A stretch of DNA of 64,000 nt from SABI01 sp028532915 (GCA_963677225.1 OY781923.1:310001-374000), one strand, 5' to 3'. Positions 16,791 to 26,473 are shown, counted from the first letter of the stretch. Notes: a model not told the origin generated them from the sequence alone. A program made the numbers and translations.

Positions 16791-16857
16791 TATTGATTGT
16801 TTTTTAAATCAGATTGTAAATCTGAAAAAAAATAGTTTTTCAAAAAGGAGAAAAGGT

Positions 16858-17829
16858 ATGAAAAAAGTATTGATTTTAATGCTCGCAGTATTATTGATCA
16901 GTTCTAGTGTTGTGTTTGCAGCAGGAAGCAGTGAACAAGAGGATGATGTGTTCAAGGTAGCATATATTGCCCGTGCACAGGGTGATTCATTCGCTTCTTG
17001 GCTTGCGAATTCGATTCAGCAGGAGATGGATAAATATCCTGACATGGAAGTAGATATCATGGACGGTCAGGCAAGTGATGAAAAAGTGAACTCATTCATC
17101 GAAAACAGTATCACAAACCAGTATGATCTTATCATTCTACAGCCGAATAACGGTGAAGCCCAGACACCTTATGTACTTCAGGTTGTTGCGGCCGGTATCC
17201 CAATTATTCTTACCAATCCTAGAATTCCAGATCTGATGGGGACGACATATAGTGTTGATGCCGACCCGTACGAACAAGGTGCTGTCAACGCCCGTTATGC
17301 TGTTGATCTTGTTCCTCAGAACGCAAAGGTTGTTGTTCTTAATGGTCCTGCAGGAAACATGCACTCGACTGCAAGAGAATTGGCCTGGGATAAGGAATTC
17401 TTCGCAAAAAGACCTGACGTGACTATCGTCGGTGAACAGATTGCTCACTGGAATAAAGATGAGGCTATGAGCTTCATGGAAGACTGGGTACAGGCAAATG
17501 ACAAAATCGATGCAGTAATTTCAATGAACGACAATATGGCAGCAGGTGCCCTTGAAGTAGTGAAAGACAATCCTAAGTACGATGATCTTCTGGTCTTCGG
17601 TGTTGATGGAACCGCGGAAGCAGCTCTGCTGATCGAAGAAGGAAGATTAACTTCAACTTCTTTCCAGAATGCTTATGAACTTGCAATTAAAAATGCAAAA
17701 CTCGCACATGATATTCTTACAGGTGAAGTAACAGATCTTGTCGATACAGATATCGATTGTCCTTTGATTACGAAAGAAAACGTGGAACTTCTTATGGATG
17801 CTCATAGAGCAACCGGAGCAATCCAATAA
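16858..17829 (+). CDS. Sugar ABC importer periplasmic binding protein (RbsB type)
   Basis: A 323-residue exported protein with a signal peptide cut near residue 21 (SSVVFA/AGSSEQ) and the two-lobed periplasmic-binding-protein family 4 fold. Blocks such as LIILQPNN, PIILTNPRI, VVVLNGPAGN and VISMNDNMAAGAL match ribose-type receptors. No lipobox cysteine is present, so it would be soluble in the periplasm or held by another means. ATG 16858 has a strong AAGGAG site. A 12-bp perfect stem-loop lies right after the stop, often a device to raise receptor mRNA over the genes downstream. Confidence 0.92.
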   Translation: MKKVLILMLAVLLISSSVVFAAGSSEQEDDVFKVAYIARAQGDSFASWLANSIQQEMDKYPDMEVDIMDGQASDEKVNSFIENSITNQYDLIILQPNNGEAQTPYVLQVVAAGIPIILTNPRIPDLMGTTYSVDADPYEQGAVNARYAVDLVPQNAKVVVLNGPAGNMHSTARELAWDKEFFAKRPDVTIVGEQIAHWNKDEAMSFMEDWVQANDKIDAVISMNDNMAAGALEVVKDNPKYDDLLVFGVDGTAEAALLIEEGRLTSTSFQNAYELAIKNAKLAHDILTGEVTDLVDTDIDCPLITKENVELLMDAHRATGAIQ

Positions 17830-17843
17830 GTTGGATGATTATA

Positions 17844-17873
17844 TTCAGGTGCAGGTTTTTTCCTGCACCTGAA
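17844..17873 (+). other. Intra-operon stem-loop after the binding-protein gene
   Basis: Perfect 12-bp arms, TTCAGGTGCAGG (17844-17855) and CCTGCACCTGAA (17862-17873), enclose a loop of six T. No T tract follows, and the operon continues on the same strand. It is better read as an mRNA-stabilising or partial-termination hairpin than as the end of the operon. Confidence 0.75.
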
Positions 17874-17894
17874 ATAATGAATGGAGAAAAGAAA

Positions 17895-18926
17895 ATGAAA
17901 GCTTTAGTACTGGAATCAGTGAATACTTTAAATCTGAGAGATTTTCCGATCGAAGAATCTGTCGGCGCTTACGATGTGAAAATTGAGATAAAGGCTTGTG
18001 GCATCTGCGGAAGCGATGTTCACTACTATAAAGAGGGAGCGATTGGCGATTTTGTCGTGAATGAACCTATGATTCTTGGACACGAAGCGGCTGGAAAGGT
18101 GATAGAAATTGGCAAGAAGGTTACAGATCTTAAAGTCGGAGATTACGTCTGTATGGAACCCGGGGTTCCGAATATGCAATCTCATGAAGTTCTCGAAGGG
18201 AACTACCATCTTGATAAAGATATCAGCTTTTGGGCCACTCCACCTGTTCATGGCGTGATGAGAGAGACTGTTGTGCATCCTGCAAGATTCTGTTTCAAGC
18301 TTCCTGAAGGAATGACCTTTGCGGAAGGTGCGATGATGGAACCACTCGCCACCGGTATTGAAGCTGCAAAAAAAGCCCGCATTGCTCCCGGAGATGTTGC
18401 TTTGGTCACTGGATCAGGAACAATCGGAAGTGTGATTGCTCTTTCAGCTCTGGCCGGGGGATGTAGCAAGGTCTATGTAAGTGATGTCAAACAGGAAAAG
18501 CTGGACATTATTGGATCATACGACAATATCATCGCCGTGAATTCCAGTAAAGTTGATCTGGTCGATTTTATCATGAAAGAGACTGAAGGTCGTGGAGCTG
18601 ATGTTTCCTTTGAAGCTTCAGGAAGCACAAAAGTCTTTCCGGATATTCTCTCCTGTACACGTAGAGGAGGAACAATCGTGCTGGTCGGAATGTCAAATGA
18701 TCCTGTTCCTCTGAATGTTCCGCTTCTTCAGGTTCGCGGTCTTAGTATTGAAACCTTATTCAGGTATACGAATACCTTCGATCGTGCTGTCAGATATATC
18801 GAGTCTGGGGCCATTAATATCAAACCGCTTATTTCAAAAACCTTCTCATTTGAAGATTCTATCAAAGCATATGAATATGCCGCAGCCGGTCATCCTGATG
18901 TAATCAAAGTGATGATCGAGATGTAG
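17895..18926 (+). CDS. Zinc-dependent polyol dehydrogenase (xylitol/sorbitol DH type)
   Basis: A 343-residue medium-chain dehydrogenase expected to oxidise an imported polyol to a ketose with NAD+. The catalytic zinc ligands are in CGICGSDVHYY (Cys) and LGHEAAG (His, Glu). The nucleotide loop is TGSGTIGS near residue 175, followed by VSDVKQEKL whose Asp favours NAD over NADP. The four structural-zinc cysteines of many relatives are absent: the region near residue 97 (EPGVPNMQSHEVLEGNYHL) has none, as in mammalian sorbitol dehydrogenase. With xylulokinase downstream, xylitol or D-arabitol to D-xylulose is the likely reaction. Confidence 0.85.
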   Translation: MKALVLESVNTLNLRDFPIEESVGAYDVKIEIKACGICGSDVHYYKEGAIGDFVVNEPMILGHEAAGKVIEIGKKVTDLKVGDYVCMEPGVPNMQSHEVLEGNYHLDKDISFWATPPVHGVMRETVVHPARFCFKLPEGMTFAEGAMMEPLATGIEAAKKARIAPGDVALVTGSGTIGSVIALSALAGGCSKVYVSDVKQEKLDIIGSYDNIIAVNSSKVDLVDFIMKETEGRGADVSFEASGSTKVFPDILSCTRRGGTIVLVGMSNDPVPLNVPLLQVRGLSIETLFRYTNTFDRAVRYIESGAINIKPLISKTFSFEDSIKAYEYAAAGHPDVIKVMIEM

Positions 18927-18942
18927 GGAAAGGAGTAACTAT

Positions 18943-19743
18943 ATGGATTTGCAATTGAAAAATCGTATTGTTCTGATTACCGGTGGAAGTCTTGGAATCG
19001 GTCTGGCTGTTGCGAAGGAGTTCGTAGCGAACGGGGCCCGGGTAATTATCTGCGGAAGGGATGAACAGAAGCTCTCAGAAGCTAAAGAATCGATTCTGAA
19101 AACTGATAAAAACGCCGAAATCGACACTGTAGCGTGTGATGTCTCAAAATATGACGATCTGGAAAGGATGACCAAATACATTGATGAAACCTACCATGGT
19201 CTTGATATCCTGATAAATAATGCCGGGACCGGTTCCGAAGAGAAATCGATGACGGCACCAGACGATAAATGGTATTATTATTGGGATCTGCATGTAATGG
19301 CTGCGATACGGCTTACCAGGCTGTGTGTTCCTCTCATGAGAAAACGTGAAGGGGAAGGGGTCATCCTTCAAACATCTTCGATCTGTGCTACCCAGCCTCT
19401 TGGGTATGAACCGATTTATAATGTAACTAAGGCGGCATTGACAATGTATTCGAAATGTCTTGCTGAGGAATTGATCGGTGAAAATATCAGGGTGAATTCT
19501 ATTGCTCCAGGTCTTGTTCTTACACCCGATTGGCATAAGACAGCCGGAATCCTCAGCAAAGAGAAAGGAATAACACCTGATGAATTCTTTGCAGGAATAG
19601 CTGAAGATATGGCTCCGATCAACAGATTCGCACAGCCTGAAGAGATAGCGAAAACGTTCGTCTTCCTTTGTTCACCTGTTTCTTCCTATATCGTAGGGTC
19701 GAATGTGCATATAGACGGCGGTGCGCTGAAAACAATCAATTAG
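18943..19743 (+). CDS. Short-chain dehydrogenase/reductase (SDR)
   Basis: A 266-residue classical SDR. It shows the TGGSLGIG cofactor loop (~13-20), NNAG near residue 91, a Ser in LQTSSICATQP near 141-144, and the catalytic YNVTK near residue 157. NAD preference is suggested by the absence of a basic residue just after the loop. It lies in the polyol operon 16 bp after the polyol dehydrogenase. A second dehydrogenase hints at a two-step oxidation or epimerisation of the substrate through a keto form, but the exact substrate cannot be read from sequence. Confidence 0.87.
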   Translation: MDLQLKNRIVLITGGSLGIGLAVAKEFVANGARVIICGRDEQKLSEAKESILKTDKNAEIDTVACDVSKYDDLERMTKYIDETYHGLDILINNAGTGSEEKSMTAPDDKWYYYWDLHVMAAIRLTRLCVPLMRKREGEGVILQTSSICATQPLGYEPIYNVTKAALTMYSKCLAEELIGENIRVNSIAPGLVLTPDWHKTAGILSKEKGITPDEFFAGIAEDMAPINRFAQPEEIAKTFVFLCSPVSSYIVGSNVHIDGGALKTIN

Positions 19744-19757
19744 AGGAGTAACTGTTA

Positions 19758-20369
19758 ATGAGTATTCCTCGTAAAGAGATAATTTCTACATCTTTATCGG
19801 TCGCATCAAACGAAATACAGAACCTGATCTCCAAATTGGATGCTGCTGAGGTTTCAGTATTGATTGATGCGATTCTGCAACGTGAACAAAGCGGAAATGT
19901 TTTGCTCACCGGTATAGGGACAAGCGGCGTGGCAGCTCAGAAGATAGTGCATTCTTTGCGTTGTCAGCAGCTGCCCGCTCATTATCTTTCTCCCGGAGAT
20001 GCCCTGCATGGTGCCTCGGGAGTGATACAGAAGGAAGACCTTCTTATCGCGATCTCAAACGGTGGAGATAGTGAGACCGTCAATGAGACCTGCCGGATTG
20101 CATCAGCCAGAGGGGCTCAGACGGCCGCAGTCACTGCAGACAGGAAAAATAATCTTGCTTCAATTGCAGACATTATTGTACAAGTGCAGGTGGAACGGGA
20201 AAGCGATTATATCGGGCTGCTCGCCACTTCAAGTATTCTATGTGTCATTGCGCTGTTTGATGCTATTGCCAGTGTAATTATGGCTGAACGCAATTTTAAA
20301 CCAGAAGAATTTGCCAAAATACACCCTAAGGGGGGTGTCGGGCATAAACTGACTGAGCAGAAAAAATAG
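19758..20369 (+). CDS. SIS-domain sugar phosphate isomerase (GutQ/KdsD-like, no CBS)
   Basis: A 203-residue SIS protein. It resembles the isomerase half of arabinose-5-phosphate isomerases: LLTGIGTSGVAAQKIVHSL, YLSPGDALHGASGVIQKEDLLIAISNGGDSET, and the C-terminal HPKGGVGHKL corresponding to HPGGALGRRL. The tandem CBS domains of GutQ and KdsD are missing. 6-phospho-3-hexuloisomerase is an alternative. Its place in a polyol operon mirrors gutQ in the E. coli glucitol operon. It may interconvert ketopentose and aldopentose phosphates, or sense a phosphosugar. Confidence 0.78.
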   Translation: MSIPRKEIISTSLSVASNEIQNLISKLDAAEVSVLIDAILQREQSGNVLLTGIGTSGVAAQKIVHSLRCQQLPAHYLSPGDALHGASGVIQKEDLLIAISNGGDSETVNETCRIASARGAQTAAVTADRKNNLASIADIIVQVQVERESDYIGLLATSSILCVIALFDAIASVIMAERNFKPEEFAKIHPKGGVGHKLTEQKK

Positions 20370-20380
20370 GAGATTTGCCT

Positions 20381-21859
20381 GTGTATATTGGAGTAGACTG
20401 CGGGACGCAAGGGACAAAAGTTATCGTCTATGATCATAAAAACAAAGAGATAATCGGAGAAGGGTATACCAAACATGATCTGATTGCTCTTGAAAATGGA
20501 AGGAGAGAACAGGACCCTCAATGGTGGATCGATGCTTTCGAAAAGGCCATGGATGAAGCCCTCTCTTCTGTCGGAAAGCACCGCAGAGAGATACGTGGTA
20601 TCGGAGTGTCCGGTCAACAGCATGGATTAGTAATTCTTGATAATGATCGAAATGTACTGAGAGATTCGAAACTGTGGAATGATACTGAGACCGCTGCAGA
20701 GAATCAAAAATTGATTGATCTGTGCGGTGGAGAATCCGGCGTGATCGGAAAGATTGGAACAGGATTACCAGTAGGGTATACAGCCAGCAAGGTCCTATGG
20801 GTTAAAGAAAATGAACCTGAGATCTATAGCAGGATCGCAACAGTCTGCAATCCAAAAGATTATCTGAACTATTACCTTACCGGGAGAATCTGTACCGATA
20901 TAGGAAGTGCCTCAGGAACAGGATATTTCAACGTGAATTCACTGAAATGGAGTGATGAGGTAATTTCTTTGATGGATGATAGCGGGATTCTCAGAAAGGC
21001 TCTTCCTGAAGTCGTTCCGGAAGGAAAGCCTATCGGCACCATATCATCAGAGATTGCCCGGCGTTTTTCTCTTTCTGATACTGTCATCGTATCTCCCGGA
21101 AGCGGTGATAATATGATGGCGGCGTTAGGAACCGGGAACGTTGAGGATGGAAACGCTACTCTATCTTTAGGGACCTCAGGTGTTCTGAGTATCTTTTCCA
21201 GCAAAAATGAGGCCGGCTATTTTGATCCGATCACTCAGATTCAATGTGCCGGGAACGGAGGCTGGATTCCTACTGTCATGACAATGAATGCTACCAGTAC
21301 CAGCACTGCATTTCAGCAGCTTTTTGATCTGACAATCAAGGAGTTCGATCAGAAGTTAACCGATTCGGAACCCGGAGCTGAAGGTGTGATTCTCATACCC
21401 TTCCTCAATGGTGAAAGAATGCCACCGCTGCCGGATGGTAAAGGTCTTCTCTATGGTCTTACATTAAAGAATCTCCAGAAGAAAAATCTGATACGGGCTT
21501 CCGCCGAATCGGTGTTATACGGTTTAAGATGGGGAAGAGACCTGCTTACTAAAAATACCGGAAAGATTAAACAATTGAGAATAACCGGCGGAGGAAGTAA
21601 CAGCGCTCCCTGGAGACAGATGGCGGCTGATATCATGAACACTGAGGTTGTTGGAGTCAACTCCCGTGAGAGCGGTTCATTAGGAGCCGCATTGCAGGCA
21701 ATGTGGGCTGATGGAGTTGGTGATATTACCCGATTATGTGCTGAACATGTTTCTCTCGATTATTCAAAGCATGCTGTTCCGGACCCTGGCAAGGTGAAAA
21801 TCTATGATGAAGCCTATTCAACGTACATCAAAACCAGAAAACAGATGTTCGGAATCTAA
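20381..21859 (+). CDS. xylB: Xylulokinase-type FGGY carbohydrate kinase
   Basis: A 492-residue FGGY kinase that would phosphorylate D-xylulose with ATP for entry into the pentose phosphate pathway. Blocks match XylB: GVDCGTQGTK near the N terminus, GIGVSGQQHGLVILD with substrate-binding residues, LWNDTET, PGSGDNMMAALGTG, and the ATP-site ITGGGSNSAPWRQMAADI. GTG 20381 is chosen because AGGAG at 20368-20372 has 8-nt spacing; an in-frame TTG at 20375 is too close. It is the last gene of the operon and names the product of the pathway as a ketopentose phosphate. A related ketose such as ribulose cannot be excluded. Confidence 0.85.
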   Translation: MYIGVDCGTQGTKVIVYDHKNKEIIGEGYTKHDLIALENGRREQDPQWWIDAFEKAMDEALSSVGKHRREIRGIGVSGQQHGLVILDNDRNVLRDSKLWNDTETAAENQKLIDLCGGESGVIGKIGTGLPVGYTASKVLWVKENEPEIYSRIATVCNPKDYLNYYLTGRICTDIGSASGTGYFNVNSLKWSDEVISLMDDSGILRKALPEVVPEGKPIGTISSEIARRFSLSDTVIVSPGSGDNMMAALGTGNVEDGNATLSLGTSGVLSIFSSKNEAGYFDPITQIQCAGNGGWIPTVMTMNATSTSTAFQQLFDLTIKEFDQKLTDSEPGAEGVILIPFLNGERMPPLPDGKGLLYGLTLKNLQKKNLIRASAESVLYGLRWGRDLLTKNTGKIKQLRITGGGSNSAPWRQMAADIMNTEVVGVNSRESGSLGAALQAMWADGVGDITRLCAEHVSLDYSKHAVPDPGKVKIYDEAYSTYIKTRKQMFGI

Positions 21860-21886
21860 TAGTAAAATAATGTTAGTTGCGCCTCA

Positions 21887-21920
21887 TAAGAACTGTCGCC
21901 TGAAAAGCGGCAGTTCCTTA
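21887..21920. terminator. Stem-loop between the convergent xylB and sbcC genes
   Basis: TAAGAACTGTCGC (21887-21899) pairs with GCGGCAGTTCCTTA (21907-21920), with one bulge. No strong T tract follows on either strand, so it may end transcription weakly in both directions. Confidence 0.5.
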
Positions 21921-21943
21921 TAACCGTATTGTAGTCTTTTCTT

Positions 21944-24900
21944 CTACCCGGAAGTTATTCCCGAACCTTCGAGCACACTCTTTCCTCCGGTCGTCGGTTT
22001 GACAACGATCTTCGTTCCGATGCGCTCTTTGAGAAGCGATACATGGGAGATTATTCCAATGATCTTCCCTTTCTGCTGAAGGGTGGAGAGTGTTTCCAGA
22101 GCACTGTCGAGTGCTTCATCATCGAGTGTGCCGAAGCCCTCATCAAGAAAGAGAGAGTCGACCCTCACTTTCCTGCTTGCCATCTGGGAAAGTCCGAGAG
22201 CCAACGATAGCGATATGATGAAGCTTTCACCTCCTGAAAGGTTTTTCGTAGATCGTATTTCCCCCGCCTGATAATTATCTATGACATTCAGTTCGAGTGG
22301 TTGTTCGGTATCGCGGATGAGGATATAGCGGTCGTTCATGTTCCTGAGCTGTTCGTTCGCATGGGAGATCATCACTTCGAAGGTCAGTCCCTGAGCATAG
22401 TTTCTGAATCTTTTGCCGTCGGCTGCTCCTATCAGTGAATAAAGCTTTTCCCATCTTGTCACTTCCTTCTGCTGCCTCTGTATCTCCTGCTGCTTTTTTT
22501 CTATCCGTGCCAGTGTCTTCGAGTTTTCCATCAGAGCGAACTCTATCTGAGTTTTCTTATCTCTGACCGTTTTCAGTTGTTCTTTGAGATTATCTGACTG
22601 TGCGGTCAATGCCTCTTTCGATTCGCAGGTCAGCTTCTTTTCCTGCTGTGTTTTCAGTCTCTTCTGTGCATTAGTCCTGCTCAACTTGAGTTCCTGTTCA
22701 CGAGTTTCGAGTTCTTTTTTTTCATTGCTCAACTGTTCGATCTTATCTGCATCTAGACGGGATTCGGAAAATCGGGATTCGCTGTCGAACCCTTGTGCTT
22801 TCATAGCGAGGAGGAAATCTCTTTCATCTTCAATCAGTTCCTTCTCTCTTGTACTGACAGAGGACTTCAGTGATCCTATGAGAGTCTCCAAAGATGTTTT
22901 CTGTTCGCTTCGGGCGTGGAAAGAACGGCGGAGATTATCCTCCTTTTCCTGTTCTTCTTCCAGTTTCTTTTCAAGATTTTCCTCTTCTATGTCGGGATCT
23001 TTATCCTCAAACAACTCCTTCCTTCTATTCTCATTCGATGAGAATTGCTCCTCTAATGAACTCTTTATGGTAAGAAGCCCCTCGAGATCGGATCTATCCT
23101 GCCTTACACCATCTTCGGCTGATGTTATCTGATGTTTCATATCCCGGATGGTATCAGTGCCATTCGATACGGTTTCCTCTGCCTCGGCATATCTTTTTTG
23201 TCTCTTTTCGAGAGACGGCAGAATCATATTCCTGTTTGAATCTATATCCACTATCTGATAAAAAGAGAGTTCTTCGAGCAAAGTCGAACGGGCTTCTGCG
23301 ATATTTTTCTGCCTCTCATGACAGGATGAAAGTGACTGTCTGCAGCTATCTTGAGCCTGCAGAAGGTTGCTGTTCTCCCGTTCTCTGTTCTCATTTTCAT
23401 GATTCAGCTCCAACTGCTTTAAGTTGATCTTTTCATCGATGTTTCTGATTATGTCTTCAAACTCCGAGTATTTATCAATGAGAGATGAGATCGTGTCTAT
23501 CTCCTCCTGGTTTGAATCTTTGTATACCTCAGAATCATCTGTAAACGGATGCACTGTGGAGCCGCACAGAGGACACGGTTCTCCCTTCAGGAGTTTTTCT
23601 CTTTCTGATTCGAGCTGAACGATCTTATCAAGAAGACGCTGTTCTTTCAGAAGATGTTCTTTTTCCATTTTCAATTCTTTCAGTTCTTTCCCGCCAAGGA
23701 GATCAGAACGCTGTTCGCAGGTTTTTTTCCTCTGATCTTTAAGATCATCGAGTGATAGGTGCAGATCATTAATATTCTGCTCAGTTTTTGACAGAAGAAG
23801 ATGACATCTGAATTCCTCTCTGTACTGTTCGTTGAGAGTCTCTTCCTTTTCGAGCAGGTCTTTCTCTCCGTTTTTCAATGCAGTAAACTTTTCCTTTATC
23901 CCGCTGATAGCATTTATCAGCTCACGGTCACTCCGGTGGTCTTTCAGATAGTTCTCATCAGTTTCAATGCGCTTGATCAGTTGATCAATTTCGTTTTTTA
24001 AGCTGGTGATTTTCTGTATTCTCTTTTCGATTCGTCCATTCACTGTATTGATGGAGGCCTCATGACCTTCTTTCTGTTCTTTCAGTGCCATTAACGACTG
24101 ATCGAGAGAACGGACCTCTTTGAGAACCTTTCTGCATTCACTGAGGTCGGATTCTGCCTTCTTTCGTCTCTTTTCCTGTTCTTGCAGACTATCTGCGACC
24201 GACTTGAGTTCGACTGTGACAGAATCGAGTTCTTTTTCTTTGTTTTCCAATTTAGTACGTTCAGAATCCTGATCTTTCCGTTTTGCTGTCAGCAGAGAGT
24301 ATGGTGTCTCTATCTTCGAGGCGAGAAGTGCATTCTCCAGGAGTATCTGTTTTTCTTTGAATTGATCGGCTCTCTGAGAAAGAATTACTTCATCCTCTGA
24401 GATCTTTTCGAGTTCTTCTTCTATCGCTCTGATAGAACCGAGCCACAGCAGTGCCCCGTTGATAGACTCCTGTTTTCCTGACAGTTGATTTTCCTGATGA
24501 CCGAGATCTGTCAGATCAGCATTATGCTGTTGAATCTGTTCTTCTGTGAGAAGAGAGAAACCTGCGGTACTTTCTTTGAGAGTAGCGAGGGAGAGCTTTT
24601 CATCCTTCAGCCGTTCGAACACTTTCTGGGAGATTGAAGAATAAATCTCGGTTCCCGTGATCTGCTCGAGGATTTTCGACTTGTCGTCAATTTTTGCTTT
24701 CAGGAAGGTGTCGAAATTTCCCTGTGCGAGCAGCATCGACCGTTCGAACCGGTCAAAATCCATACCCGTCTTCTCTTCCACTACAGAGGGAACCTGACTT
24801 CTTTTGGTTTCGATCGGTTTTTTAGTTACCGCATCACTTATTTCATGGCGGGGATCAAGAAGGTTTCCCGAAGGCTTTCTTCGGGCTCTGTGCTGTTCCC

Positions 24901-25186
24901 ATGTGCAGATGAACGTCCCCTGAGAGGATTCGAAGACGACCTCTGCCGAGCATTCCCCTGTCGCACGTGACATGATCTCGTTCTCGCTTTTTGTGATCCT
25001 TCCCAGACGGGGGGTCTGACCGTACAGAGCGAGGCAGATCGCATCGAGGATCGTCGATTTTCCGGCTCCTGTCGGACCGACTAGAGCGAAGATTCCGTTC
25101 GCTTCATAATCCGGATGAGTGAAATCTATAGACCACTGTCCGTACAGAGAATTGAGGTTGTTCCATCTGAGCGAAAGTATCTTCAC
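21944..25186 (-). CDS. sbcC: Exonuclease SbcC (Rad50-like ATPase)
   Basis: A 1080-residue SMC-like ATPase that works with SbcD to cut hairpins and process DNA ends. The Walker A GPTGAGKST is near residue 38. Long Glu/Lys/Gln-rich coiled coils follow on both sides of a zinc hook CPLCGS near the middle. The C-terminal ABC signature LSGGESFIISLSLALGL and Walker B VDSLFLDEGFGTLDDEAL complete the head. It starts with GTG (25186), with AGGAGAGG upstream, 12 bp after sbcD in the same operon. Confidence 0.95.
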   Translation of the reverse strand: MKILSLRWNNLNSLYGQWSIDFTHPDYEANGIFALVGPTGAGKSTILDAICLALYGQTPRLGRITKSENEIMSRATGECSAEVVFESSQGTFICTWEQHRARRKPSGNLLDPRHEISDAVTKKPIETKRSQVPSVVEEKTGMDFDRFERSMLLAQGNFDTFLKAKIDDKSKILEQITGTEIYSSISQKVFERLKDEKLSLATLKESTAGFSLLTEEQIQQHNADLTDLGHQENQLSGKQESINGALLWLGSIRAIEEELEKISEDEVILSQRADQFKEKQILLENALLASKIETPYSLLTAKRKDQDSERTKLENKEKELDSVTVELKSVADSLQEQEKRRKKAESDLSECRKVLKEVRSLDQSLMALKEQKEGHEASINTVNGRIEKRIQKITSLKNEIDQLIKRIETDENYLKDHRSDRELINAISGIKEKFTALKNGEKDLLEKEETLNEQYREEFRCHLLLSKTEQNINDLHLSLDDLKDQRKKTCEQRSDLLGGKELKELKMEKEHLLKEQRLLDKIVQLESEREKLLKGEPCPLCGSTVHPFTDDSEVYKDSNQEEIDTISSLIDKYSEFEDIIRNIDEKINLKQLELNHENENRERENSNLLQAQDSCRQSLSSCHERQKNIAEARSTLLEELSFYQIVDIDSNRNMILPSLEKRQKRYAEAEETVSNGTDTIRDMKHQITSAEDGVRQDRSDLEGLLTIKSSLEEQFSSNENRRKELFEDKDPDIEEENLEKKLEEEQEKEDNLRRSFHARSEQKTSLETLIGSLKSSVSTREKELIEDERDFLLAMKAQGFDSESRFSESRLDADKIEQLSNEKKELETREQELKLSRTNAQKRLKTQQEKKLTCESKEALTAQSDNLKEQLKTVRDKKTQIEFALMENSKTLARIEKKQQEIQRQQKEVTRWEKLYSLIGAADGKRFRNYAQGLTFEVMISHANEQLRNMNDRYILIRDTEQPLELNVIDNYQAGEIRSTKNLSGGESFIISLSLALGLSQMASRKVRVDSLFLDEGFGTLDDEALDSALETLSTLQQKGKIIGIISHVSLLKERIGTKIVVKPTTGGKSVLEGSGITSG

Positions 25187-25198
25187 GACAGGCCTCTC

Positions 25199-26431
25199 CT
25201 ACATGGCATTGGTGTCATCCTCCTGCATGGAGATGATGATTTCCTTGAAAGAGTCTCGCAGTTCTTTCTTTTCCTCTTCATCAAATCCTGTGGTATGAAG
25301 AAGGCGTTCGAATACTTCATTCACATCGAGTTCATCAAGAGTCTCCGCTTTCTGCGACTGTTGAAGATATCTGTTCATTGTCACTCTGTTCTTGATCCTC
25401 AACAGGGAAAGAGATGTGTTTTTCATAATCTCTTCGATTTTCTCTCTCAGGTCCGGTATCATCTCACCTTTTGTATACTCGATTTCAATCCATGCTTCGG
25501 GGCTGTCGATTGCAGCTTCTGCGATCTTCTGTGTTATCTCATCGAGAGATCCGTCTATCTTGAGCAATTTTCTGAAAGAGGGGATGGACAGCTGTTCGAT
25601 GTTCATTGCAGAGTCTTCGAAAGAGACGATGTTGATCTTCTTGGTCTGGTCGGCTTCACCGAATCCCATCGGAATCGGTGATCCGCTGTAGCGAAAGTGT
25701 TCCTTCCCGCCTACCATCTGGCTGATATGAAGGTGTCCGAGAGCAAGGTAATCGATACAGTCGGGGAATGATTGTTCGTTTATATGTGCAAGAGAGCCGA
25801 CATACAGGTCTCTGACGCCATCATCTTCGGTTGTTTTGCCTCCTGCTGTGAACAGATGCCCGGTAGCTATGATCGGGATATAGGAACAGCTGTTTTTCAT
25901 GAGTTCCTCCCGTGTATTCAATGCTATCGTGCAGACCTGTTCGTAATGCTCCCGGATGCCTGAAGTGATCTTCCTGTTCTTTTCATCGGCAGACTCTCCG
26001 CTTTCGACCAGGCGGATATCCTTATCGCGCAGGTAGGGAACGGCAGCGATTATCGCCTCAGCCTTTCCTTTTTCGTTGTATAAGGTGATGACCTCTTGTT
26101 CAGGATCATTGCGTGCAGACCCTATCACCGTGATATTCATTGCCTGAAGCAGTTCTTTCGAAGCTTCGAGGAAGGTTGGTGAGTCATGGTTCCCTCCGAT
26201 GATGATGGTATGAGATGCAGTGTTCTTTGAAAGAAAATTATAATAGAGTCGCTGTGAACGGTTGCTGGGTAGTGTGGTATCGAAGATGTCCCCGCAGATT
26301 AAGAGCGTATCGACATTCTCCTCTTCGATGACTTTAAGAAGCCAGTCGAGGAAGGCTTCGAACTGTTCATACCGTTTCTGCCCGTAAAGAGATCTTCCCA
26401 AATGCCAGTCTGATGTATGCAAGAATCTCAA
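25199..26431 (-). CDS. sbcD: Exonuclease SbcD (Mre11-like nuclease)
   Basis: A 410-residue metallophosphoesterase nuclease subunit, partner of SbcC. The metal-binding motifs are in order: TSDWHLGR near the N terminus, ICGDIFDT, GGNHDSP, ATGHLFTAGG and LALGHLHISQ. The C-terminal part is the capping domain that contacts SbcC. Normal length. The upstream gene on the same strand (the DeoR-type regulator) ends 42 bp away, so sbcDC may share its transcript or have a promoter in that gap. Confidence 0.95.
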   Translation of the reverse strand: MRFLHTSDWHLGRSLYGQKRYEQFEAFLDWLLKVIEEENVDTLLICGDIFDTTLPSNRSQRLYYNFLSKNTASHTIIIGGNHDSPTFLEASKELLQAMNITVIGSARNDPEQEVITLYNEKGKAEAIIAAVPYLRDKDIRLVESGESADEKNRKITSGIREHYEQVCTIALNTREELMKNSCSYIPIIATGHLFTAGGKTTEDDGVRDLYVGSLAHINEQSFPDCIDYLALGHLHISQMVGGKEHFRYSGSPIPMGFGEADQTKKINIVSFEDSAMNIEQLSIPSFRKLLKIDGSLDEITQKIAEAAIDSPEAWIEIEYTKGEMIPDLREKIEEIMKNTSLSLLRIKNRVTMNRYLQQSQKAETLDELDVNEVFERLLHTTGFDEEEKKELRDSFKEIIISMQEDDTNAM

Positions 26432-26473
26432 TATCGACTCCTTTTGAACACTATTGTTGCATAATTGTCTGTT

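Noticed and set aside
21887..21920. Riboswitch or small RNA between xylB and sbcC
   Set aside because: Only one bulged hairpin is present between convergent genes, which is adequately explained as a terminator.
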